64,000 bases of DNA. It comes from Actinophytocola xinjiangensis (GTDB lineage: Bacteria; Actinomycetota; Actinomycetes; Mycobacteriales; Pseudonocardiaceae). The notes under the pieces are model-generated. The model ran no database searches and was not told the origin of the DNA. It worked only from the letters and a program-made list of their open reading frames with translations. The stretch spans positions 62,001 through 126,000 of the forward strand of contig NZ_MSIF01000010.1 in NCBI RefSeq assembly GCF_001921215.1. Reading direction: 5' to 3'. Made by a program: the position numbers and the translations under genes. This document shows, piece by piece, positions 50,682 to 58,486 of this stretch. The first letter of the stretch is position 1; the number at the start of each line of letters is the position of its first letter.

Positions 50682-50801
50682 GAGGGCGCGTGTTGGGGTG
50701 GTGTCTGCTCGGATCGTGGCGGGTGCTGCCCGGGACCGGTTCGCCACCCGGCCCGCCAGGACAGGGAGTCGCACGGGCTTTGGTTGCGCGGTGAACCCCG
50801 G

Positions 50802-51239
50802 TCAGCGGGTGGTGGCCAGGATGACGAGGAACTGACCGCCGCCCGGTTCGATCTTGGCGTTCACCGGTAGGCCGGGGACCAGGCGGGAGAAGCGGTCGAC
50901 CAGCCAGTCCGCCGCGTCCTGGGCGTCCTGCCTGGTGGGGCAGCGGGCGACCATTTCCCGGCCGCCTTTGCGTTCCAGTCTGGTGGCCACGGTGATCAGC
51001 GGCGCGGGGTCGACCACGTGCAGACGGTCCGGCCACGCGATGACGACCTTGACCGCGCCCTTGCGGGTGTTGCACGCGCGGTGCGCGAGTCGTTCGGGCA
51101 CCTTGGCCTTGCGGTCGGTGGTGCGGCTGTCGACGCTGGGGCCCCTCGGGTCGTTCACCGATCTGTCGAGGTCGACGGGCTCGTCGCACACCCAGCAGCG
51201 GCCGCCGTCCCGGGCGGCCACGTCGTCGAGGAGAGTCAC
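50802..51239 (-). CDS. HNH-like zinc-binding protein
   Basis: The 145-residue protein has a CWVCDEPVD knuckle near residue 15 and LAHRACNTRKGAVK near residue 50, the C..C / H..CN arrangement of the HNH fold. The catalytic first His of a true HNH nuclease is not obvious, so it may bind DNA or have another role. The C-terminal half (QDAQDAADWLVDRFSRLVPG) looks like a separate alpha/beta unit. It is adjacent to the CRISPR island but not part of the cas operon. Defence function is only possible. Confidence 0.65.
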   Translation of the reverse strand: MTLLDDVAARDGGRCWVCDEPVDLDRSVNDPRGPSVDSRTTDRKAKVPERLAHRACNTRKGAVKVVIAWPDRLHVVDPAPLITVATRLERKGGREMVARCPTRQDAQDAADWLVDRFSRLVPGLPVNAKIEPGGGQFLVILATTR

Positions 51240-51289
51240 CGGGAGAAACTAGCCTGCGCGGGCCCGACACCGACCCTAGGGTGGCTGTC

Positions 51290-52207
51290 GTGATCACCGA
51301 GGAACAGCGGGCCGCCCGTTCGCGGCGGGCCCGGGACGCCGCTGTCGACGCCGGGACCGCGCTGGGGCTGGACGCCTCCGAGGCAGAGGTCGTGTACGAC
51401 GTGTTCTCGGTGGTGGTGGATCTCGCGCCCGCACCCGTCGTCGCCCGGGTGCCGGTGGTGACGCCCCGAGGTACCTCGTCGGCGGGGTTCCAGCGCACCG
51501 AGCTGGACGTGGCGCGGTGGTTGGCGTCGGTCGGGGTGCCGACCGTGGTGCCCAGTGGGCTCGTGCCGGCGGAGCCGGTGGTGCGGGACGGGTTCGCGAT
51601 GACCTTCTGGGAGAAGGTCGTCGATATCGTTCCCAGTGACTACGACCCGGTGCGGCGGATGCCCGACGTCGCCCGGCTGCACTCGGTGCTGGCCCGCTAC
51701 CCGGGCGAGACCGGGTTCTTCCCGGGCATGCGGGGGTACGTCGACCTCGCCTTCGACGACCTCGAAGGCAGTGACCTGCTGGCCGCCGACGATCTGGCCC
51801 GGGCCCGCGCCGAGTGGCGGCTGCTGTCACCGGCCGTCGAGTCGCCGGCGGGGTTCGCCGCGATGTTCCCAGGCGTGTCCGTGCAGGTGGTGCACGGGGA
51901 CGCGCCGTTCTACAACCTGATCGAGACCGGTGACACCACCCTGTACTCCGACTACGAGCACGTCGGGGTCGCGCCGGTCGAGTGGGACCTCGCGCACACC
52001 GGCGAGGAGGCGATCGCCGCGTACGAGGACGCCGCGGTCGACCTGGGACTACGGACGGTCGACCGCGGCGTGCTGTCGGCGATGGAACGTGTGCGCGACC
52101 TGCAGATGGTCGCCTGCCTCGCGCTGGTGCCCCAACTCCCGCTGCTGGTCGAGGGACTGTCCTCGACCGTCGAGACCTGGCGGGCCAGCGCACCCTGGCC
52201 GGGCTGA
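51290..52207 (+). CDS. Aminoglycoside phosphotransferase-family protein
   Basis: The 305-residue protein has the APH/choline-kinase motifs VVHGDAPFYNLI (catalytic Asp and Asn) and LYSDYEHVGVAPVEWDL (metal-binding Asp). The GTG at 51290 follows AGGGTGG at good spacing; one at 51281 is three codons earlier. The N-terminal lobe (VARVPVVTPRGTSSAGFQRT) lacks an obvious lysine motif. Substrate is unknown. It is a different subfamily from the phosphotransferase at 10949. Confidence 0.8.
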   Translation: MITEEQRAARSRRARDAAVDAGTALGLDASEAEVVYDVFSVVVDLAPAPVVARVPVVTPRGTSSAGFQRTELDVARWLASVGVPTVVPSGLVPAEPVVRDGFAMTFWEKVVDIVPSDYDPVRRMPDVARLHSVLARYPGETGFFPGMRGYVDLAFDDLEGSDLLAADDLARARAEWRLLSPAVESPAGFAAMFPGVSVQVVHGDAPFYNLIETGDTTLYSDYEHVGVAPVEWDLAHTGEEAIAAYEDAAVDLGLRTVDRGVLSAMERVRDLQMVACLALVPQLPLLVEGLSSTVETWRASAPWPG

Positions 52208-52210
52208 CCC

Positions 52211-53107
52211 TCAGCAGTACAGGTTGCCGCCGGGGGACACCCCGAGCAGCTGGGTGAACTGCTGGTACTTCGTCACTCGGCTCTGGACCTGGCCCGGGTT
52301 GCCGCCGTCGCACTCCAGCGCACCGTTGATACTGCGGATCGACTGACCGAAACCGTGCCCGCCGGTCATCGCCGTGTGGCCCGACATCGAGCCCGGCCCG
52401 CTCTGGGTCATCCAGTACCACAGCCCGGTCTTCCACGCCACGGCCGCGTCGTTCTGCACCAGCCACGGGTTGGTCAGCAGCGGCAGGCCCAACGCGTTGC
52501 CGGCCGCGTTGTAGTTGAAGTTCCAGCTCAGCTGGATCGGGCCGCGCCCGTAGTACGCCGCCTGCCCGGCCGGACAACCGTAGGGCTGGTTCGGGTCGCA
52601 GTAGTGCGGGTAGTTGTCCTGGTTCTGCTCCACGATGTGCACCAGGCCACCGGTCTCGTGGGACACGTTCGCCAGGAACGCCGCCGCTTCCTGCCGCCGG
52701 ACCGTGTCGCTGCCGGTGTTCGCGAACGCCGGGAACGCGCTCATCGCGGTCCGCAGACCACTGTAGGTGTAGAACGGGTTCCGGCTCGGGAACATCTGGT
52801 TGAACTGGGCCTCGCTGACCACGAACCCGCCGGGGTCGGGGTCACCGCCGCCGTCACAGCTGTACGGGTCCCAGAACCAGTGGCTGATCACCGGGTCGTA
52901 GCCGGGATTCGCGTGCACGGTGATGTAGTAGTTGCCGTCGGTGTAGCGCACGATGTCGCCGGGGTTGTACTGCCTGCCGGCCTGCCAGGCCGGATAGTCG
53001 CAGGCGGCGGCCGGTGCCGGTGCGGGCGGGGCGGCCGAGGCCGGGGTGCCCAGGACCACCGAGGTCGCCAACACCGCGACGAGGACCAGTATGCGACGCA
53101 ACGCCAT
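52211..53107 (-). CDS. Secreted chitinase: CBM5/12 plus GH19
   Basis: The ATG at 53107 (GAAGGAG before it) gives a 298-residue protein with a Sec signal (MALRRILVLVAVLATSVVLG through TPASA). A chitin-binding CBM5/12 module follows (YPAWQAGRQYNPGDIVRYTD, about 32-80), then a Gly/Asp linker and a GH19 domain of about 205 residues. GH19 hallmarks are FLANVSHETGG with the catalytic Glu, YYGRGPIQLSWNFNYNAAG and the ending VQSRVTKYQQFTQLLGV. It cleaves chitin to oligomers outside the cell. Two DasR-type sites in the promoter suggest N-acetylglucosamine control. Confidence 0.95.
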   Translation of the reverse strand: MALRRILVLVAVLATSVVLGTPASAAPPAPAPAAACDYPAWQAGRQYNPGDIVRYTDGNYYITVHANPGYDPVISHWFWDPYSCDGGGDPDPGGFVVSEAQFNQMFPSRNPFYTYSGLRTAMSAFPAFANTGSDTVRRQEAAAFLANVSHETGGLVHIVEQNQDNYPHYCDPNQPYGCPAGQAAYYGRGPIQLSWNFNYNAAGNALGLPLLTNPWLVQNDAAVAWKTGLWYWMTQSGPGSMSGHTAMTGGHGFGQSIRSINGALECDGGNPGQVQSRVTKYQQFTQLLGVSPGGNLYC

Positions 53108-53161
53108 TGTTACTCCTTCGCGCAGGGGAACGATCGGAGCTGACGTCACCAGACAAGCATG

Positions 53162-53177
53162 ATTGGTCTAAACCAGT
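53162..53177. promoter_or_regulatory. DasR-type operator (dre), site 1
   Basis: ATTGGTCTAAACCAGT differs only slightly from the dre consensus ACTGGTCTAGACCAGT. On the minus strand it lies within the spacer after TTGACT, 55 bases before the chitinase start. Confidence 0.75.
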
Positions 53178-53184
53178 CAAGGCA

Positions 53185-53196
53185 TGGTACAGACCA
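53185..53196. promoter_or_regulatory. DasR-type operator (dre), site 2
   Basis: TGGTACAGACCA matches the TGGTCTAGACCA core with two changes. Its centre is 21 bp, two helical turns, from site 1, which would allow two dimers on the same face. Confidence 0.55.
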
Positions 53197-53238
53197 CCCA
53201 TGGCCTGTCGGGGGCGCGGCGTCGGCCGCGCCCCCGCC

Positions 53239-53874
53239 TCACCCCCGGTCCTGGTCGACACCCGCGAAGGTGGCGAAGGCGATGATGTTGTCGCGGTAGC
53301 TGTCGGCGTCGTCGTCGAACGAGCCGCCGCAGGTGATCAGGCGTAGTTCCGGTTCGGCGGTGTTGCCGTAGACCGCGTCGGCCGGGAACTCCTTCTTCGG
53401 GATCTGCTCGGTGCGGTCCACGACGAATCGGGCCACCTGGCCGTCCTCGCGGCCGACGCGGATCTCGTCGCCCGGCTTCAGCTCGTGCAGGCGGGCGAAG
53501 ATGCCGTCCTGGCCGCCGCCGTTGACGTGGCCGAGCACCACCGACGGGCCGGTCTGGCCCGGCGTCGGACTGTGCTCGTACCAGCCGGCCTGCATCGGCT
53601 GCTCCACCGGCGGGACCTCGACCGTGCGGTCGTCGTTGAGGCCCAACGGGACCAACGACGAGTGCGTGGCGATCGCCGGCACGTCGATCCACAGTGGACG
53701 CGACGCCGGCAGACCGGCGACCGTGGTCTGCTCCGGCGCGGAGGACGTCGAGGTCACCTCGCGCGGGGTGGAATCGGACGTCGGCGACGGCGTCGGTGAC
53801 GAGCAGGCGGTCAGGGCGGCGAGCAGCAGGGAGACCGCGGCCACGCCGCGGCCTCCCCAGGTGCGCAAGCCCAC
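53239..53874 (-). CDS. Class F sortase
   Basis: The 211-residue protein has an N-terminal hydrophobic segment ending in a lipobox-like LTAC and a Ser/Thr/Pro linker, followed by a sortase domain from about residue 50. Catalytic landmarks are VVLGHVNG (His) and LRLITCGGSFD (Cys), with a later Arg near SYRDNIIAF. It follows the LAPETG-like anchored protein gene by two bases, so the two probably work as enzyme and substrate on the cell surface. Confidence 0.92.
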   Translation of the reverse strand: MGLRTWGGRGVAAVSLLLAALTACSSPTPSPTSDSTPREVTSTSSAPEQTTVAGLPASRPLWIDVPAIATHSSLVPLGLNDDRTVEVPPVEQPMQAGWYEHSPTPGQTGPSVVLGHVNGGGQDGIFARLHELKPGDEIRVGREDGQVARFVVDRTEQIPKKEFPADAVYGNTAEPELRLITCGGSFDDDADSYRDNIIAFATFAGVDQDRG

Positions 53875-53876
53875 GA

Positions 53877-54269
53877 TCAGTGCGAGCCCGCGCGACGACG
53901 GCGCAGCGCCAGCACGATCCCACCGGCCGCGACGACCGCGGCACCGGCGGCGCCACCGGCCACCGCCAGGTCCGTGCCGGAGTCAACGGGTCCCCCGCCG
54001 GTCTCCGGGGCGCCGTCCGGGCGCTCCCTGACCTGGGGACTCGCGCCCTCGAGCTTCTCGTCCCTGGCCTTCTCGTCCTCGGCCGGCACGGCCTCCGGCG
54101 GCTCGGCGTCACCCGGGGCGGGCGGCTTCGGCGCGGCCGTCGGGTCCTCGGCGGGCGTGGTCGCCACCGGCGCGGATGGCGTCTCGTCGGCCAGCGCGGT
54201 TCCCGTGGTCAGCGGCAGCGCCACCGCCCACAGCACGGCTCCGGCGGCCAAGGCTCGGCCCAGCTTCAT
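53877..54269 (-). CDS. Secreted Pro/Ala/Glu-rich protein with C-terminal membrane anchor
   Basis: This 130-residue protein has a signal peptide (MKLGRALAAGAVLWAVALPL through ALA), a disordered Pro/Ala/Glu-rich middle part, GAPETGGGP near residue 89, a C-terminal hydrophobic helix (LAVAGGAAGAAVVAAGGIVL) and an Arg-rich tail. That layout resembles sortase substrates, although PETGG is not a canonical LPXTG. It is directly upstream of a class F sortase and may be its substrate or accessory protein. Confidence 0.75.
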   Translation of the reverse strand: MKLGRALAAGAVLWAVALPLTTGTALADETPSAPVATTPAEDPTAAPKPPAPGDAEPPEAVPAEDEKARDEKLEGASPQVRERPDGAPETGGGPVDSGTDLAVAGGAAGAAVVAAGGIVLALRRRRAGSH

Positions 54270-54409
54270 GGATGTCCTTCCCTCAGGGGTCTCCGGCGAC
54301 TGCCGGACGGCGCCCAGTCTGGCGAGCCGATTTCAGGATCCTGTGTGCCGAATATGAAGAACCTGTTCGGATTCCGGGCCCGGGTACGCCCACCAGGGAT
54401 ACTGCGGGG

Positions 54410-55117
54410 GTGTACGCACAGGTACTGGTCGCCGAGGACGACCCCAAGCAGGCCGAGCTGATCCGGCGCTACCTGGTGCACGACAACCACACGGTGATCG
54501 TCGTGCACGACGGGCGGGCCGCCATCGACGAGGCCCGCCGCCGCAGACCCGACCTGGTGGTCCTCGACGTGATGATGCCCCGGGTCGACGGGCTGGACGT
54601 GTGCCGCGTGCTGCGCGCCGAGTCCGACGTGCCGATCGTGCTGCTCACCGCCCGCACCACCGAGGACGACGTACTGCTGGGCTTCGACCTGGGCGCCGAC
54701 GACTACATCACCAAGCCCTACAGTCCCCGCCAGCTCGCCGCCAGGGTGCGTGCCGTGCTGCGCCGCTCGCACCGCGCCGGCGACCGGGCCCATCCGGTGC
54801 TCACCGCCGGTGACCTGGTCGTCGACCAGCAGCGGCACGAGGTCACGCTGCGCGGCGCCCCGCTGGACTGCACGCCGGCCGAGTTCCGGCTGCTGGCGGT
54901 GCTGGTCGCCGAGCCTGGACGCACCTTCAGCCGGGGGCAGCTGCTCAGCCAGGCGTTCGGCATGGACAAGTTCGTCACCGAACGAACCGTGGACGTGCAC
55001 GTGATGAACCTGCGGCGCAAGCTCGAACCCGACCCGCGCAACCCCGTCCACCTGCTGACCGTGTACGGGGTCGGCTACAAACTCAGCGACAGCGGCGCCG
55101 ATGACCCGACGGCATAG
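54410..55117 (+). CDS. OmpR/PhoB-family response regulator
   Basis: The 235-residue regulator has a receiver domain (VLVAEDDPKQAELIRRYLVH) with phosphoacceptor Asp53 in VVLDVMMPRVDG and the KPYSPRQL lysine. A winged-helix DNA-binding domain follows (FRLLAVLVAEPGRTFSRGQL, VTERTVDVHVMNLRRKLEPD). The GTG start follows GCGGGG. It overlaps the histidine kinase gene by 17 bases and diverges from the sortase pair, a likely target. Confidence 0.92.
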   Translation: MYAQVLVAEDDPKQAELIRRYLVHDNHTVIVVHDGRAAIDEARRRRPDLVVLDVMMPRVDGLDVCRVLRAESDVPIVLLTARTTEDDVLLGFDLGADDYITKPYSPRQLAARVRAVLRRSHRAGDRAHPVLTAGDLVVDQQRHEVTLRGAPLDCTPAEFRLLAVLVAEPGRTFSRGQLLSQAFGMDKFVTERTVDVHVMNLRRKLEPDPRNPVHLLTVYGVGYKLSDSGADDPTA

Positions 55118-57008
55118 CCTGCTCACCCGGCTGCTGGCGATGTCGGTCGTCGTCGCCGGCTGCTCGGTCGGCGCGTCGGCGTGGCTGGCCGCGCAGAGCA
55201 CCACCGGGGCCATCAACCAGGAGATCGGCGAGTCGTTGGCCACCGACGCCGAGATCTACGACCGGCTCCTCGGCCACGCCGCGACCCACGCCGACTGGGC
55301 CGGCGTGCGCGCGCTGGTGGACACCGTCGCCGAGGAGACCGGGCGGCGGATCACCGTGACCACCCCGTCCCGGAAGGTGATCGCCGACTCCGGCGGCAGC
55401 ACCGACACCACGCTGCCCAGCACACCGACCGCCGTGGTCGACCCGCTGGCGGTCGACCCGGTGCTCAAGCCCGACGCCGGCAAGGCCGGGATCGACGCGC
55501 GCGCCGTCGGCCCGTACCGGCTGCCCGCCGTCGAACGCGCCCAGCTGCGCCGGGTCGCCCAGTCGCGGTTGGACTGCCTGCGCAAGTACGGCCGCGACGG
55601 CGTGATCGTCGAGAAACCCAACGGCCGCCTGGCCGTCGAGGAGGTCACCGGCGCGCCGAGGGAGGAGTCGGTCCCGGAGGCGCCGGTCGCCGACACCACC
55701 CCGGCCGAGGGCGTGGCGGAGCGGGAGGCACCCCAGGCCGAACCGGATCGTCCCCCCGGCGACGACGTGGCGATCCCGGGGGACCCCAAGATGACTGGCG
55801 ATGCCGGCGTGACCCCGGGCTGTGACGAACAGGTCACGGCGACCAGGACCGAGCAGGCGGCGAGCACCGAGCTGCTGACCCTGGTCAACGCCTGCCTGGA
55901 CCGGCAGGGCAAGGCGCCGCTGCTGCCCAAGGTCGCCGACCTGCCCTCCCCGGACGAGCTCCGGCCGGCACCCGACGACCAGCGCTGTGTCGACTCCGCC
56001 CGCCGTGAGCAGCTCGCCGCCCACGTGTCCGAGCCCGCGTACCTGTACATCGCGCGGCCGGGCGGGAAGGCCGCCCCGGTCGACCTGTCCACGGTGGGCT
56101 ACTCGCGGATCGCGTGGACCGCGCTGGCGGTGCTGGTGCTGACCGTCGGCGTGACCGCGCTCGCCGCGACCCGGCTCGTGCGGCCCATCCACGCGATCAC
56201 CTCCGCCGCCCGCAAGATGGGCGAGGGCGACCGGTCCGCGCGCGTGCGGACCAGGGCGCGCGGCGAGATCGGCGAGCTGGCCGCCACGTTCAACCGGATG
56301 TCCGAGCAGATCGAGACCGCCGAGCGGCAACGCCGGACCATGGTCAGCGACGTCGCCCACGAGCTGCGGACCCCGCTGGTGAACATCCGGGGCTGGCTGG
56401 AAGCCTCCCAGGACGGGATGGCGAAGCTGGAACCGGCGCTGGTCGCCTCGCTGGTCGAGGAAACCGTGCTGCTCCAACACATCATCGACGATCTGCAGGA
56501 CCTGGCGCTGGCCGACGCCGGCAAGCTGCGGATGCACCCCGAGCAGGTGCACGTCCGGTCGATCCTCGCGCAGGTCGCCTCCGCCCACCAGAGCCAGGCC
56601 AACGCCTCGGCCGTCGAACTGCGGGTCGTCGTCGCCGGCGAGCCCGACCTGTCGGCCGACCCGACGCGGCTGCGTCAGGCGCTGGGCAACCTGGTGTCCA
56701 ACGCCGTGCGGCACACCCCGGCCGGTGGCCGGGTGACGTTGTCGGCGCGCCAGGAGGACGGGGTGGTGATCGAGGTCGCCGACACCGGGTCGGGGATCGA
56801 CGCGGCGTCGCTGCCGCACGTGTTCGACCGGTTCTGGCGGGCGGACCGCTCGCGCAGCCGCGCGTCCGGGGGCAGCGGGCTGGGGTTGGCGATCACCCAC
56901 CACCTGGTGGCGGCGCACGGCGGCCGGATCCAGGTGCGCAGTGCGGTGGACGTGGGGACGACGTTCACCATCCACCTGCCGCCACGGCCGATCGGTGACG
57001 GATCGTGA
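55101..57008 (+). CDS. Membrane sensor histidine kinase with large extracytoplasmic domain
   Basis: The 635-residue kinase has membrane helix 1 (about 10-30), an unusually long extracytoplasmic sensor (about 31-330) with several cysteines, helix 2 (about 335-355), HAMP, and HisKA with phosphorylated His420 in VAHELRTPL. The HATPase domain shows NLVSNAVRHTP, EVADTGSGID and the GSGLGLAI loop. It pairs with the overlapping OmpR-type regulator. The acidic, Pro-rich insert in the sensor (about 170-235) is probably flexible. The signal is unknown. Its 3' end overlaps a convergent gene by 44 bases. Confidence 0.93.
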   Translation: MTRRHSLLTRLLAMSVVVAGCSVGASAWLAAQSTTGAINQEIGESLATDAEIYDRLLGHAATHADWAGVRALVDTVAEETGRRITVTTPSRKVIADSGGSTDTTLPSTPTAVVDPLAVDPVLKPDAGKAGIDARAVGPYRLPAVERAQLRRVAQSRLDCLRKYGRDGVIVEKPNGRLAVEEVTGAPREESVPEAPVADTTPAEGVAEREAPQAEPDRPPGDDVAIPGDPKMTGDAGVTPGCDEQVTATRTEQAASTELLTLVNACLDRQGKAPLLPKVADLPSPDELRPAPDDQRCVDSARREQLAAHVSEPAYLYIARPGGKAAPVDLSTVGYSRIAWTALAVLVLTVGVTALAATRLVRPIHAITSAARKMGEGDRSARVRTRARGEIGELAATFNRMSEQIETAERQRRTMVSDVAHELRTPLVNIRGWLEASQDGMAKLEPALVASLVEETVLLQHIIDDLQDLALADAGKLRMHPEQVHVRSILAQVASAHQSQANASAVELRVVVAGEPDLSADPTRLRQALGNLVSNAVRHTPAGGRVTLSARQEDGVVIEVADTGSGIDAASLPHVFDRFWRADRSRSRASGGSGLGLAITHHLVAAHGGRIQVRSAVDVGTTFTIHLPPRPIGDGS

Positions 57009-58056
57009 GGGCGGCGGTGACGAGCAACAGAGCGGCCGCCTGCGCCACGCCCAGGGAGATCAGCAGCGCCGGCCGGTCCTGTGCGGTGGTGAACCGGGCG
57101 TAGTCGACGAGGGTGAGGACCCGCTCGGCGAGGACGGCCACCGCCAGGACGGGCAGGGCACCGGTCCACGGGCCGACGCGGCCGGTCGCGAGGCAGCCCA
57201 CACCGGCGACGACCACCGCGACACAGAGCATGCCCGGCCAGTCCAGCGGAACCGGGCCCGGTGTCTGGGTGGCGAACGCCACCGCCGCCACCAGCACGAT
57301 CCCCACCGGCAGGGCGACCAGCCACGGCCTGGCCCGCACCGGCGGGGCGTCGCGGTGGAAGGCGGCCAGGGCCAGCACCGGCAGCGCGGCGCTCAGCACC
57401 AGGCCGGCGGCGCTCGCGACCGACAGGCCACCGGCGACCACGTCGGTCACGGTCATCGCCACGAGCGGGGCCAGTGCCGCCACGCCGAGCCAGCCGGCGG
57501 CACGCCGGTGGCCGGCCAGCAGGGTCAGGTAACACACCGTCCACAGCAGACCGACGAGGACTTCCACGGTGTCCAGATCGGACACCCGGTAGGTCGGGAA
57601 CCTGGCCTGCGCCACCACCAACGACACCACGGCGACGACCGAGGCGACCGCGTGCACCAGCAGCCCGGCGAGGGCGACGTGCCGCACGACCTCCCCTCGG
57701 GCGACCGAGCGGGCCGGCGCGCCGGCTCCGCCCAGACGCAGCCGCACGGCCAGGCCCGCGACGCTCGCGACCTCCCGCCAGTCCGGCCACCCGTACTCGG
57801 CATCGAACTCGTCGTCGGACAGGGCGTCGGACAGGGCGTCGGACAGGGCGTTGTCGGATCCGGCGTTGGTGGACTCGGGGTCGCCGGGCTGGGGGTTGTC
57901 GGATTCGGCGTTGTCGAGCACGCGGGCGTCGGGCTCGCGGGCGGTGGATTCGCGGGTGAGGAGGAAGGTGTCGACCATGTCGTCGGCCCACCGGGCGCGG
58001 TGGTCGGCGGGCAGCAGGCGCAGGACCTGGCGGTAGCGGCGTTCGAGCGGGGTCAT
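56965..58056 (-). CDS. Multi-pass membrane protein coupled to a PadR regulator
   Basis: The 363-residue protein begins with a soluble part (MTPLERRYRQVLRLLPADHR, then ARWADDMVDTFL) typical of actinobacterial membrane proteins that follow PadR genes. An Asp/Ser-rich stretch encoded by 12-bp tandem repeats comes next, and about eight hydrophobic helices fill residues 115-355. The ATG at 58056 overlaps the PadR TGA (ATGA). It probably serves cell-envelope homeostasis under PadR control, but function is not established. Confidence 0.75.
   Translation of the reverse strand: MTPLERRYRQVLRLLPADHRARWADDMVDTFLLTRESTAREPDARVLDNAESDNPQPGDPESTNAGSDNALSDALSDALSDDEFDAEYGWPDWREVASVAGLAVRLRLGGAGAPARSVARGEVVRHVALAGLLVHAVASVVAVVSLVVAQARFPTYRVSDLDTVEVLVGLLWTVCYLTLLAGHRRAAGWLGVAALAPLVAMTVTDVVAGGLSVASAAGLVLSAALPVLALAAFHRDAPPVRARPWLVALPVGIVLVAAVAFATQTPGPVPLDWPGMLCVAVVVAGVGCLATGRVGPWTGALPVLAVAVLAERVLTLVDYARFTTAQDRPALLISLGVAQAAALLLVTAALTIRHRSAVAAGGW
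57814..57849. repeat. 12-bp tandem repeat, three units
   Basis: GTCGGACAGGGC is repeated three times head to tail and encodes LSDA units inside the membrane protein. A 12-bp unit keeps frame, so copy number could vary without breaking the gene. Confidence 0.85.
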
Positions 58057-58385
58057 GCCGTGCCCTCCGCGCGGTGCCACGACCGCAGCCGGTCACGGGC
58101 GACGCGGGCGTTGGCGGCCTGCCGGTCGACCTCGTCGGCCAGGCGCTGCCGGCCGGTGTCGGTGAGGCGGTAGTAGCGGCGCAGCCGGCCGTTGGCGATC
58201 TCCTCGCGGTCGTGCTCGGCCAGGCCGTCGGTGACCAGGCGGTCGAGCACGCCGTAGAGGGTGCCGACCCGCAGGCGCACCCGCCCGTCGGACAGGTCGG
58301 TCACCTCGCGGACGATCCCGTAGCCGTGTCGGGGCTCGTCGACCAGTGCCGTGAGCACGAAGAACGCCTGTTCACTGACCGTCAT
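58053..58385 (-). CDS. PadR-family regulator
   Basis: This 110-residue winged-helix repressor has MTVSEQAFFVLTALVDEPRH, YGIVREVTDLSDGRVRLRVG, TLYGVLDRLVTDGL and RRYYRLTDTGRQRLADEV, the complete PadR pattern with a short C-terminal helix for dimerisation. The start is the ATG at 58385. It overlaps the membrane protein gene it precedes. TATATCG and CGAGCTATA near 58395-58415 make an AT-rich partly symmetric site that may be its operator. Confidence 0.9.
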   Translation of the reverse strand: MTVSEQAFFVLTALVDEPRHGYGIVREVTDLSDGRVRLRVGTLYGVLDRLVTDGLAEHDREEIANGRLRRYYRLTDTGRQRLADEVDRQAANARVARDRLRSWHRAEGTA

Positions 58386-58486
58386 GCGAGGAGTATATAT
58401 CGGCTGGCGAGCTATAGCCGTCACGGACCCCGCGGACGCGGCGACACTCGGATGACATCGCACCGACAACCCATGGGGGACAAGGA

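Noticed and set aside
53877-54269. A canonical LPXTG wall-anchored protein
   Set aside because: The motif is PETGG without the leading Leu, so I describe it only as sortase-substrate-like.
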